Of a DNA stretch of 64,000 nt, positions 1 through 7,966 are shown in pieces (the stretch's first letter is position 1; every line of letters starts with the position of its first letter). The notes beneath the pieces were generated by a model. It was not told the DNA's origin, searched no databases, and saw only the letters and a list, made by a program, of their open reading frames with translations. Source of the stretch: Rhodococcus sovatensis (GTDB taxonomy: Bacteria; Actinomycetota; Actinomycetes; Mycobacteriales; Mycobacteriaceae); assembly GCF_037327425.1 (NCBI RefSeq), contig NZ_CP147846.1, positions 1,488,001 through 1,552,000 of the forward strand, read 5' to 3'. Position numbers and translations under genes: made by a program.

Positions 1-435
1 GACGACGGCACCTACTCGAACCTCGACGATGCCTTCAATGCGATCCGTTGTGTCGACGATCCACCGACGACCGATCGTGCCGAGGCCGGCGAGGCAGACC
101 GACGCTACCGTGAGGCGGCGCCGTTCCTCGACGACGGTCGTGGGACCGGCAATGCGCCTCTCGACCTGTGCGCGTTCTGGCCCGTTCCCAATACCGGCAA
201 TCCTCATACGATCGCAGTGAGCGGACTGCCCAAGCTGGTGGTGGTGTCGACGACCTTCGACCCGGCGACGCCCTATCAGGCCGGTGTCGAGCTGGCGCGT
301 CAGCTGGACGCAGACCTGATTACATTCGACGGAACACAGCACACGGTCGCGTTCTCCGGTGAGCAGTGCATCGACGACCCGTTGGTCGACTATCTCGTCG
401 ATCTCGTCCCGCCAGGTAACGATTTGGTTTGTTGA
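1..435 (+). CDS. alpha/beta hydrolase, TAP-like C-terminal part (5' end outside window)
   Basis: Only the last 144 residues are present, because the frame is open to the first base. They match the C-terminal TAP-like region of secreted tripeptidyl-aminopeptidase-type alpha/beta hydrolases: a strand leading to the catalytic Asp (VVVSTTFDPATP, from about base 235) and the catalytic His near the end (GTQHTVAF). The catalytic Ser and the signal peptide would lie upstream of the window. It precedes glnA2, as the SlpD/CaeA-type hydrolases do next to glnA2 in mycobacteria (recalled synteny). The domain assignment is firm; the peptide substrate is not known. Confidence 0.8.
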   Translation, partial: DDGTYSNLDDAFNAIRCVDDPPTTDRAEAGEADRRYREAAPFLDDGRGTGNAPLDLCAFWPVPNTGNPHTIAVSGLPKLVVVSTTFDPATPYQAGVELARQLDADLITFDGTQHTVAFSGEQCIDDPLVDYLVDLVPPGNDLVC

Positions 436-496
436 GCAACTTCACACGGGTGTTTTCCCAGGTGAGAGTTCTCGGAAGTGAGACCGAATTCACGAT

Positions 497-512
497 GTAA
501 CACAGATTTAAC
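497..512 (+). promoter_or_regulatory. possible GlnR box upstream of glnA2
   Basis: GTAAC, six bases, then TTAAC lies 24 bases before the glnA2 ATG. GlnR boxes in actinomycetes follow a gTnAC-n6-GnAAC pattern. This site keeps the first half and four of five bases of the second. It is very close to the start codon, so it would sit at or downstream of a core promoter. The reading is inferred from pattern alone. Confidence 0.35.
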
Positions 513-535
513 GCAGTTTGCTTAGTCTCGCGGAC

Positions 536-1876
536 ATGGATCGTCAAAAGGAATTCGTGCTCCGGACACTCGAGGAGCGTGACATTCGCTTCGTCCGCTT
601 GTGGTTCACCGATGTTCTGGGTTACCTGAAATCGGTCGCAATCGCACCAGCGGAGCTCGAGGGCGCGTTCGACGAGGGGATCGGTTTCGACGGAAGTGCG
701 ATCGAGGGTTTCGCGCGCGTATCCGAGGCCGACACCGTAGCCAAGCCCGATCCGTCGACCTTCCAAATTCTGCCGTGGTCCACCAGCAAGGGACACCAGC
801 ACTCGGCGCGCATGTTCTGCGATATCGCGATGCCGGACGGTTCGCCGTCCTGGGCGGACTCGCGCCACGTGCTGCGTCGTCAGCTCAGCAAGGCCGCCGA
901 TCTGGGGTTCAGTTGCTACGTGCATCCCGAGATCGAGTTCTTCCTCCTCAAGGACAGCCCGGAAGACGGTTCGCCGCCCACGCCCGCCGACAACGGTGGC
1001 TACTTCGACCAGGCAGTGCACGACTCCGCCCCGAACTTCCGCCGGCACGCCATCGACGCGCTCGAGTCGATGGGCATTTCCGTCGAGTTCAGCCACCACG
1101 AGGCTGCGCCCGGACAGCAGGAGATCGACCTTCGGTACGCCGACGCGCTGTCGATGGCCGACAACATCATGACGTTCCGCTATGTCGTGAAGGAGGTCGC
1201 GATCGAGGAAGGCGTGCGCGCAACGTTCATGCCCAAGCCGTTCAGCGACCAGGCCGGATCGGCGATGCACACGCACATGAGCCTGTTCGAGGGCGACGCC
1301 AACGCCTTCCACAATCCGGACGATCCAATGCAGCTCTCGGAGACTGGCAAGTCGTTCATCGCGGGCATTCTCGAGCATGCCAACGAGATCAGTGCCGTGA
1401 CGAATCAGTGGGTCAACTCCTACAAGCGCCTCGTGCGCGGGGGCGAGGCACCTACTGCGGCTTCGTGGGGACCGGCTAACCGATCGGCTCTGATCCGGGT
1501 ACCGATGTACACCCCGAACAAGGCGTCGTCTCGTCGCGTCGAGATCCGTAGCCCTGACTCCGCGTGCAACCCGTACCTGGCGTTCTCCGTACTGCTCGCC
1601 GCGGGTCTGCGCGGCATCGAGAAGGGCTACGCATTGCCTCCGGAAGCGGAGGAGGACGTGTGGGCGCTCACCTCGGCCGAGCGCCGCGCGATGGGGTACA
1701 AGGAGCTTCCGGGAAACCTGGACCAGGCGCTCAACGCGATGGAGAACTCGGAACTGGTGGCCGAGGCGCTCGGTGAGCACGTGTTCGACTTCTTCCTGCG
1801 CAACAAGCGCCGCGAGTGGGAGGAATACCGCAGCCACGTCACCCCGTACGAACTCAAGGCCTACTTGGGTCTTTAG
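536..1876 (+). CDS. glnA2: type I glutamine synthetase GlnA2
   Basis: A glutamine synthetase family enzyme (ATP-dependent ligation of ammonium to glutamate) of 446 residues from the ATG at 536, the length I recall for M. tuberculosis GlnA2. Visible motifs are FDGSAIEGF near residue 50, the metal-binding EIEFFL near 132, and the KPF...MHTHMSLF metal/ATP segment near 235-250. A TTG at 518 is in frame but nothing supports it. The Tyr loop that GlnE adenylylates in GlnA1 is replaced by a segment reading DVWALTSAE, with no Tyr. It is followed by glnE on the same strand after 141 bp. In other actinomycetes GlnA2 is dispensable and some copies act on other amines, so the substrate here is not settled. 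Confidence 0.95.
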   Translation: MDRQKEFVLRTLEERDIRFVRLWFTDVLGYLKSVAIAPAELEGAFDEGIGFDGSAIEGFARVSEADTVAKPDPSTFQILPWSTSKGHQHSARMFCDIAMPDGSPSWADSRHVLRRQLSKAADLGFSCYVHPEIEFFLLKDSPEDGSPPTPADNGGYFDQAVHDSAPNFRRHAIDALESMGISVEFSHHEAAPGQQEIDLRYADALSMADNIMTFRYVVKEVAIEEGVRATFMPKPFSDQAGSAMHTHMSLFEGDANAFHNPDDPMQLSETGKSFIAGILEHANEISAVTNQWVNSYKRLVRGGEAPTAASWGPANRSALIRVPMYTPNKASSRRVEIRSPDSACNPYLAFSVLLAAGLRGIEKGYALPPEAEEDVWALTSAERRAMGYKELPGNLDQALNAMENSELVAEALGEHVFDFFLRNKRREWEEYRSHVTPYELKAYLGL

Positions 1877-2017
1877 AAAACTTCGGGCTCGTAATTTCGG
1901 GAGCCGGGGATGCGTTAGGTTCTACTTCGTTCGGTACTAGCCTTTTGGGAGTTCTGAAGGGCAATCCCCACCGCTACGAGGTGAATCTGTGTCACGCCAG
2001 AGTCGAGGTGTTCGCTG

Positions 2018-5000
2018 ATGGTGCGTCCACCCACGTCACGTTCCGTCATCCCCGGGGCCGGTCGATTGGGCCTGGTAGAGCCGTCTGCGCCAGCCGACCT
2101 GCAGAAACTCGGCTGGGTCGACGAGGACAGCCTCGAATTGCTGTGGTCGTTGTCGCGCGCGGCCAACGCAGACCTCGCGTTGCGGACCGTCGTTCGTCTC
2201 GATGATGCGCTCGGCGACGGTTATGCCGAACTCGATGCCGCGTTGCGTTCGGACAAGGGCCTACGCGGTCGACTGTTCGGTCTGTGCGGGGCGTCGAGCG
2301 CTCTGGCCGACCATCTGGTGTCCGACCCGCAAGCGTGGCGGAAGCTTCGCACCCCCGAGGGCACACAGTCGGGCAATAACGGACGAGCCGAACTGCCGAG
2401 CAAGGATCAACTCACCAAGGAACTTCTCGACGCGGTTCAGGCGGTACCGGAGACCGGTGAGAATGCGTCACCGAACCTGTATCGCGCCGGAATCATCGGT
2501 CCGGAAGCGGTTGTCGCGCTGCGTAAGACATACCGCGACCAGGTGATGGTGCTCGCCGCCGCCGACCTCGCGGCCACCGTCGAGAACGAGCCGGTGCTGC
2601 CGTATCAATTGGTGGGAACGCAGCTGTCCGACATGGCCGACGCCGCCCTGACGGCCGCGCTCGCTGTCGCGGTTGCAACAGCCTGTCCGGACAAGCCGTG
2701 CCCGACGCGTCTCGCGGTCATCGCGATGGGCAAGTGCGGTGCGCGCGAGCTGAACTACGTCTCCGACGTCGACGTCGTGTTCGTTGCCGAGCCTGCGGAC
2801 TCGGTTGCCAGCCGCATCGCGGGCGAGATGATGCGAATCGGATCCTCGGCCTTCTTCGAGGTCGACGCGGCTCTGCGCCCTGAAGGCAAACGCGGCGAAC
2901 TGGTTCGCACCCTCGATTCCCACATTGCGTACTACAAGCGATGGGCCAAGACCTGGGAATTCCAGGCGCTGCTGAAGGCTCGCCCGATGACGGGTGATCT
3001 GGAACTCGGGCACGACTATGTCGCGGCCCTCAACCCGATGGTCTGGCTCGCGTCGCAGCGTGAGGATTTCGTCCCCGAGGTCCGTGCGATGCGTCGCCGT
3101 GTCGAAGAGATGGTTCCCACCGAGCTGCGTGAGCGAGAGATCAAACTGGGTCGCGGCAGTTTGCGTGACGTCGAATTCGCGGTGCAGTTACTGCAACTCG
3201 TGCACGGTCGAACCGATGAGTCTCTCCGCGTGCTCGGCACTGTCGACGCACTGTCCGCACTCACCGCGGGTGGATACATCGGCCGCGACGACGCGGCGAA
3301 TCTGACGGCCTCGTACGAATTCCTCCGCCTCATCGAGCACCGCCTGCAGTTGCAGCGGATGAAGCGCACCCATACCCTCCCGCCGCCGGACGACGAAGAA
3401 GCTCTGCGATGGCTCGCCAGGGCTGCGCATATGCGTCCCGACGGCAACCGGGATGCTCTCGGGGTCCTGAACGCCGAGATCAAGCGAAACGCGCAGAGAA
3501 TCCGCCGACTTCACGCGAAGCTCTTCTACCGGCCATTGCTCGATTCTGTGGTTCGGTTCGATTCCGACACGGTCCGGCTCACCCCTGATGCTGCTGTTCG
3601 GCAGCTCGCGGCGCTCGGCTTCGCCACTCCGCAGAACGCGCTCGGTCACCTTCGCGCACTCGTCGGTGGTGGTGCGCGCCGGGGTCAGATTCAGGCGGTG
3701 CTGCTTCCGACGCTGCTCGAATGGCTGGCCGACACACCGGATCCCGATGCCGGTCTCCTCAACTATCGACGACTGTCCGAGGCGGCGGTCGATCAGACGT
3801 GGTTCCTGCGGACGCTACGCGACGAAGGAGCAGTCGCCCAGCGCCTGATGATCGTTCTGGGATCGTCGGCATACGTACCCGACTTGCTGATCAAGGCACC
3901 CGAGGTGATCCGTCTCTTCGCGGACGGTCCCACGGGCCCGAGGCTGCTCGACGTCGAGCCCGAGGAGACGTACCGCGCGATCCTGTCGTCGTCCGCACGG
4001 TACGAGGATCCAGTGCGTGCCATCAACGCTGCCCGCGCGCTTCGGCGTCACGAACTGGCGCGGGTTGCATCTGCCGACATCCTCGGAATGCTGGACGTTC
4101 CCCAGGTGTGTCGTGCGTTGTCCTCGGTGTGGGCTGCGGTCATCAATGCGGCACTCGATGCCGCGATCCGTTCCAGCGTCGCCGAGCGCGGCGAACCTGC
4201 ACCCGCGACCTTGGCCGTCATCGGTATGGGCCGACTCGGCGGAGGGGAACTCGGCTACGGTAGCGACGCCGACGTGTTGTTCGTCTGCGAACCGGTCGAG
4301 GGCATCGACGACAGCGTTGCAGTCAAGTGGGCCAACGGTATTGCCGACCGTATTCGGAAGCTGCTGGGCGCGCCGAGTACCGATCCACCGCTCGAAGTCG
4401 ACACCGGTTTACGGCCGGAAGGACGCAACGGCCCGGTCGTTCGCACCCTCGCCTCCTACGAGGCGTACTACGCGCAGTGGGCTCAGGCATGGGAGGTGCA
4501 GGCGTTGCTGCGCGCGCATCAGGTTGCGGGCGACCAGGACCTGGGAATTCGATTCCTGCTGATGGCGGACAAGGTGCGCTATCCCGAGGGCGGTGTCTCG
4601 GTCGAATCGGTCCGCGAAATTCGCCGCATCAAGGCTCGGATCGATTCCGAACGGTTGCCCAAAGGCGCCGATCCTGCGACGCACACCAAGCTCGGTCGCG
4701 GTGGTCTCGCCGACATCGAGTGGACTGTGCAGCTGATTCAGCTTCGTCACGCGCACGATGTTCTGTCCTTGCACAACACCTCGACCCTGCAGAGCTTGGA
4801 CGCTATTGGCGCTGCCGAGCTGATGAGCGAGACCGACGTCGAACTGCTTCGCGAGGCATGGATTCTGGCCACCAAGGCGCGCAACGCCCTCGTATTGGTT
4901 CGCGGGAAGCCGACCGATCAGCTGCCGCGTCCGGGGCACGTGCTGTCGGCAGTGGCGAAGGTCGCCGGTTGGGAGAATGCGGACGCGGGTGAATTCCTCG

Positions 5001-5062
5001 ACAACTACCTGCGGGTGACGCGTCGAGCAAAGGCTGTGGTGGAGAGGACTTTCGGGGCCTGA
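2018..5062 (+). CDS. glnE: bifunctional glutamine synthetase adenylyltransferase/adenylyl-removing enzyme
   Basis: A 1014-residue protein with two repeated nucleotidyltransferase domains. Each carries the G-x(n)-DxD signature: IAMGKCGARELNYVSDVDVVF near residue 235 (adenylyl-removing half) and IGMGRLGGGELGYGSDADVLF near residue 735 (adenylylating half). GlnE modifies and demodifies a Tyr of GlnA1 to set its activity to nitrogen status. Length and domain order are normal for the family. Its main target, glnA1, lies about 5 kb downstream on the other strand, and the paralogue glnA2 lies immediately upstream. Confidence 0.97.
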   Translation: MVRPPTSRSVIPGAGRLGLVEPSAPADLQKLGWVDEDSLELLWSLSRAANADLALRTVVRLDDALGDGYAELDAALRSDKGLRGRLFGLCGASSALADHLVSDPQAWRKLRTPEGTQSGNNGRAELPSKDQLTKELLDAVQAVPETGENASPNLYRAGIIGPEAVVALRKTYRDQVMVLAAADLAATVENEPVLPYQLVGTQLSDMADAALTAALAVAVATACPDKPCPTRLAVIAMGKCGARELNYVSDVDVVFVAEPADSVASRIAGEMMRIGSSAFFEVDAALRPEGKRGELVRTLDSHIAYYKRWAKTWEFQALLKARPMTGDLELGHDYVAALNPMVWLASQREDFVPEVRAMRRRVEEMVPTELREREIKLGRGSLRDVEFAVQLLQLVHGRTDESLRVLGTVDALSALTAGGYIGRDDAANLTASYEFLRLIEHRLQLQRMKRTHTLPPPDDEEALRWLARAAHMRPDGNRDALGVLNAEIKRNAQRIRRLHAKLFYRPLLDSVVRFDSDTVRLTPDAAVRQLAALGFATPQNALGHLRALVGGGARRGQIQAVLLPTLLEWLADTPDPDAGLLNYRRLSEAAVDQTWFLRTLRDEGAVAQRLMIVLGSSAYVPDLLIKAPEVIRLFADGPTGPRLLDVEPEETYRAILSSSARYEDPVRAINAARALRRHELARVASADILGMLDVPQVCRALSSVWAAVINAALDAAIRSSVAERGEPAPATLAVIGMGRLGGGELGYGSDADVLFVCEPVEGIDDSVAVKWANGIADRIRKLLGAPSTDPPLEVDTGLRPEGRNGPVVRTLASYEAYYAQWAQAWEVQALLRAHQVAGDQDLGIRFLLMADKVRYPEGGVSVESVREIRRIKARIDSERLPKGADPATHTKLGRGGLADIEWTVQLIQLRHAHDVLSLHNTSTLQSLDAIGAAELMSETDVELLREAWILATKARNALVLVRGKPTDQLPRPGHVLSAVAKVAGWENADAGEFLDNYLRVTRRAKAVVERTFGA

Positions 5063-5094
5063 ATGTGACCGATGGCGTCGGCCGTGCGTAAACC

Positions 5095-5109
5095 GAGAGC
5101 AGTGCTCTT
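5095..5109. promoter_or_regulatory. operator copy 1 (GAGAGCAGTGCTCTT)
   Basis: A near-perfect 15-bp palindrome (7-bp arms around a central base) that overlaps the -35 hexamer at 5108. It is identical in 14 of 15 positions to a second copy at 5143. The short symmetric design is typical of TetR-family operators. No TetR gene is in the window, so the regulator is unknown. Confidence 0.7.
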
Positions 5110-5136
5110 GACTCGTCGCACGAAGGGGTGCATACT
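5108..5136 (+). promoter_or_regulatory. sigma-A-type promoter of the epimerase gene
   Basis: TTGACT at 5108-5113, a 17-bp spacer and CATACT at 5131-5136 form a good housekeeping promoter. It points at the gene starting at 5184. The two palindromes at 5095 and 5143 flank it, so a bound repressor would cover the -35 and the start point. Confidence 0.65.
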
Positions 5137-5142
5137 CATTTC

Positions 5143-5157
5143 GAGAGCAGTGCTCTC
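5143..5157. promoter_or_regulatory. operator copy 2 (GAGAGCAGTGCTCTC)
   Basis: A perfect 15-bp palindrome with 7-bp arms, placed 7 to 21 bases after the -10 hexamer and therefore over the expected start point. Centre-to-centre distance to copy 1 is 48 bp, which could let two dimers act together. Confidence 0.7.
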
Positions 5158-5183
5158 GTACCCCTTCTTGAAAGGCCTATGCC

Positions 5184-6113
5184 ATGTCCGATCGCCACAT
5201 TGTCGTCGGGGCGGGTCCCGTCGGCACGAACGTTGCCCGCATGCTCGCCGATCGTGGATCCGAGGTGGTTGTCGTCACCCGACGGGGAACGACAATCGAG
5301 TCGTCGTCTCGTCGGATCGAGTCCGTCGCCCTCGACGCTTCCGACGACGCCGCTCTGAGTCGACTCACTGAAGGTGCTGTAGCCCTTTACAATTGCGCGA
5401 ATCCCTCGGACTACACGACGTGGGAGGACGTGTGGCCACCGATTGCACGGTCATTACGTCTCGCGGCGGAACGTAGTGGTGCCGTCCTCGCCGTCGTCGG
5501 GTGCCTCTACCCCTACGGACCTGTCTCCGGCGGTCGCATGGTCGAAGGGATGCCCGACGCTGCCACTGACCACAAGGGTGTTCTCCGTGCTCGAATGTGG
5601 GCCGATCTGAAGCACGCGCACGACGCGGGAACCCTTCGGGCGGTCGAGGTGCGGGCCTCGGACTATGTGGGCATCGGTGTCGGTGCCAACGGCCATGTCA
5701 CCCGCGTTCTGCCGGGCGCCCTGCAGGGCAAGACCGCGTGGGTAGTCGACGCGAAGGATCAGCCGCACTCGTTCACCGATGTACTCGACGAAGCGCGGGC
5801 ACTGATCGCTGTTGCCGATCGCCCGGAGACGTGGGGTCGCATCTGGCATGCGCCGACCAACGCACCGCGCACACTCGAGCAAGCCATCAGCGATACGCTC
5901 GCGTCGGTCGGAAAGCCCCCTGTCCGCGTGATGACTGTTCCCCGCGTTCTTACTCGTGGCCTCGGACTCGTCGTGCCGATGGTGCGCGAACTGAACGAGT
6001 TGTCCTACCAACGGACGTCGCCTTACATCCTCGACTCGTCGTTCAGCGAAAGAGAACTCGGGCTCACGCCATCGCCATGGGACGAGATATGCCGGCGCAC
6101 CGCGACGGTGTGA
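5184..6113 (+). CDS. NAD(P)-binding epimerase/dehydratase-family protein
   Basis: A 309-residue Rossmann protein. The dinucleotide motif is at the N-terminus (IVVGAGPVGTN, glycines 9, 11 and 14) and the rest resembles the extended SDR/NAD-dependent epimerase class (YPYGPVSGG near residue 110, used like the family's active-site YPYG segment). The substrate cannot be told. It has its own promoter between two palindromic operators and is convergent with the osmoprotectant transporter genes (30 bp between stops). It is not part of the conserved glnE-glnA1 order I recall from mycobacteria, so it is an accessory gene here. The operator arrangement suggests induction by a small molecule. Confidence 0.8.
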   Translation: MSDRHIVVGAGPVGTNVARMLADRGSEVVVVTRRGTTIESSSRRIESVALDASDDAALSRLTEGAVALYNCANPSDYTTWEDVWPPIARSLRLAAERSGAVLAVVGCLYPYGPVSGGRMVEGMPDAATDHKGVLRARMWADLKHAHDAGTLRAVEVRASDYVGIGVGANGHVTRVLPGALQGKTAWVVDAKDQPHSFTDVLDEARALIAVADRPETWGRIWHAPTNAPRTLEQAISDTLASVGKPPVRVMTVPRVLTRGLGLVVPMVRELNELSYQRTSPYILDSSFSERELGLTPSPWDEICRRTATV

Positions 6114-6143
6114 ATCGTGCCAGGTCGTGACCTGCCGACCCGG

Positions 6144-7136
6144 TTACTCGGCGGTGACGAAACCTTCGGAGACCATCCAGTCGCGTGCCACCTCGGCCGG
6201 TTCTCGGCCCTCGACGTCGACTTGTCGATTCAGTTCGGTCATGACCTCGTCGGTGAGCCTCGCAGAGATCGGTGCCATCACCTCGGCGACCTCGGGGTGC
6301 GCGTCGGCGAACTCCTTCTTCATGATCAACGCAGGGTTGTACTTGGGGAAGAACGCTCGATCGTCTTCCAACAACACGAGATCCAAGGCGATGATGCGGC
6401 CGTCGGTCGTGAAGACCTCGCCGAACTTGCACTGTGTTCCGTCGGCTGTGGCCTGGTAGATGATTCCGGTCTGCAAGATCTGTCGAGGCACCGCAGCCGG
6501 ATCGAATTCGTATTTCGCCGCCATCCCCGGGTATCCGTCCTGGCGGACGTTGAACTCCGTCTCCACACATGTCGTGGCTGCCGAAGGATCGGTTTGCACC
6601 AGACGTGCGTAGTCGGACAGGGTCTTCACGCCGGTCTGTTCGGCCGTCTGCCGATTCATCGCAATTGCGTAGGTGTTGTTCATGGGAGCCGGAACTGCCC
6701 ACACCATGTCGTTCGCCTCGAGATCGGCATCCCGGACCGCCTCGTACTGTTCCTGAGAGTCCGGCAGCGGGGTCTCGTTGCCTAGGTAGTTGATCCATCC
6801 CGTGCCGGTGTACTCGTAGGTGAGATCGATCTGGCCGTCGAGTTGAGCGTCCCGAGTGCTGTTGGAACCCTGAATGTTGGTGAGATCTCGAACGTCTGCG
6901 CCAGCAGCTGTCATCGCGAACTCGATGATGTAGCCGAGCGTGATCTGTTCGGTGAAGTCCTTCGAACCTACCGTGATCCGAACGCCGTCGAGTTCGGGTA
7001 CGGGCTCGATGCTGCCAGGACCGACGGACAGTGGCACTGCGCCGCCGGATTCGAGACCGCATCCGGCGAGCACCGCCGCCGACAGGGCAAGGGCGAACAG
7101 CCGTCGGGCGAACGTCTGTCGGGCAGGGGCTTTCAT
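6144..7136 (-). CDS. osmoprotectant ABC transporter substrate-binding lipoprotein
   Basis: A 330-residue lipoprotein: Lys/Arg-rich N-terminus, hydrophobic stretch and lipobox LAGC near residues 20-23. The mature part is an OpuAC/OsmF-type binding protein for quaternary amines (ITVGSKDFTEQ near 48, TYEYTGTGWINYLG near 95, MNNTYAIAMNR near 150). Frame and lipobox select the ATG at 7136; the frame extends upstream through the permease gene but that part is not protein-like. It is the last gene of the operon 9805-6144, overlapping the permease start by 4 bp. It probably binds glycine betaine, choline or a relative. Confidence 0.9.
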   Translation of the reverse strand: MKAPARQTFARRLFALALSAAVLAGCGLESGGAVPLSVGPGSIEPVPELDGVRITVGSKDFTEQITLGYIIEFAMTAAGADVRDLTNIQGSNSTRDAQLDGQIDLTYEYTGTGWINYLGNETPLPDSQEQYEAVRDADLEANDMVWAVPAPMNNTYAIAMNRQTAEQTGVKTLSDYARLVQTDPSAATTCVETEFNVRQDGYPGMAAKYEFDPAAVPRQILQTGIIYQATADGTQCKFGEVFTTDGRIIALDLVLLEDDRAFFPKYNPALIMKKEFADAHPEVAEVMAPISARLTDEVMTELNRQVDVEGREPAEVARDWMVSEGFVTAE

Positions 7137-7966
7137 CGGAGCCCCTTCGGTCCGAGGAACTGCTCGGCGAGAGCGCCGAGCCAGTCGATGAACAGAGCGA
7201 GCGACACAGCCAGCACAGCGCCGACCACCAACGTCACGTTGTCTCGTAGCTTGTAGCCGGTGTCGATCAGAATTCCCAGCCCTCCGGCGCTGACCAGAAA
7301 GCACAGCGTCGCCGTTCCGACTGCCAGCACCAGCGACGTGCGCAAGCCGGCAAGGATGTACGGGACCGCCATTGGGAACTCGACTTTCCGCAGCACCGTC
7401 ATCGCCGACATGCCCTGCCCGCGGCCTGCGTCGATCAAGCTCCTGTCCACTTCTTGGTAGCCGAGAATCGTATTGCGCAGCACCGGTAGCAGCGAATAGA
7501 ACGCAATTGGAAGAACACCGATCCAGAACCCGGTTTGCCGTGTCGCAAGATAGAACAGCACGAGGAGACCGATCGCTGGTGCGGCGGCCCCGATATTGGC
7601 GATGCCGACGAAGACAGGCGCCAGTCTGGTGTAACCCGGTCTGGTCAGCAGTGTTCCCAGCGGAACGGCAATGATCACGACGATTACGACGACGGCGGCC
7701 GTCAGCAGTACGTGCTGCCACGTCAACGTCGCGATATTGGACATGCTGATGCTGCCTTGCTGCGTTGCGGTGAGCTCACGGTTGAACGCCCAGATCAGCA
7801 CGCCCGCAACAAGAATTACGACAATGGCCGGCTGGACCAGTAACCGCATCCGCTCGGCGCGTTTGGCCGCGCCGCGTTCGGATGCACCCTGATCCGGCAC
7901 TGCCTCCATGTCGGGTGTCTCGATGTCGGGCACCCCGGTGGGCGACGGCTTTTCGGAGGTGGTCAT
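7133..7966 (-). CDS. osmoprotectant ABC transporter permease (second)
   Basis: A 277-residue membrane protein with a long cytoplasmic N-terminal segment of about 45 residues and then five or six transmembrane helices. The binding-protein-dependent transport loop is visible (IDAGRGQGMSAMTVLRKVEFP near residues 175-195), which contacts the ATPase. It pairs with the permease at 9155. The ATG overlaps the end of the ATPase gene by 4 bp and its stop overlaps the substrate-binding protein start by 4 bp, so translation is coupled along the operon. Confidence 0.9.
   Translation of the reverse strand: MTTSEKPSPTGVPDIETPDMEAVPDQGASERGAAKRAERMRLLVQPAIVVILVAGVLIWAFNRELTATQQGSISMSNIATLTWQHVLLTAAVVVIVVIIAVPLGTLLTRPGYTRLAPVFVGIANIGAAAPAIGLLVLFYLATRQTGFWIGVLPIAFYSLLPVLRNTILGYQEVDRSLIDAGRGQGMSAMTVLRKVEFPMAVPYILAGLRTSLVLAVGTATLCFLVSAGGLGILIDTGYKLRDNVTLVVGAVLAVSLALFIDWLGALAEQFLGPKGLR

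Noticed and set aside
320..1837. 505-codon open frame on the minus strand opposite glnA2
   Set aside because: It is antisense to a fully conserved gene, has no recognisable domain, and such long shadow frames are expected in high-GC DNA.
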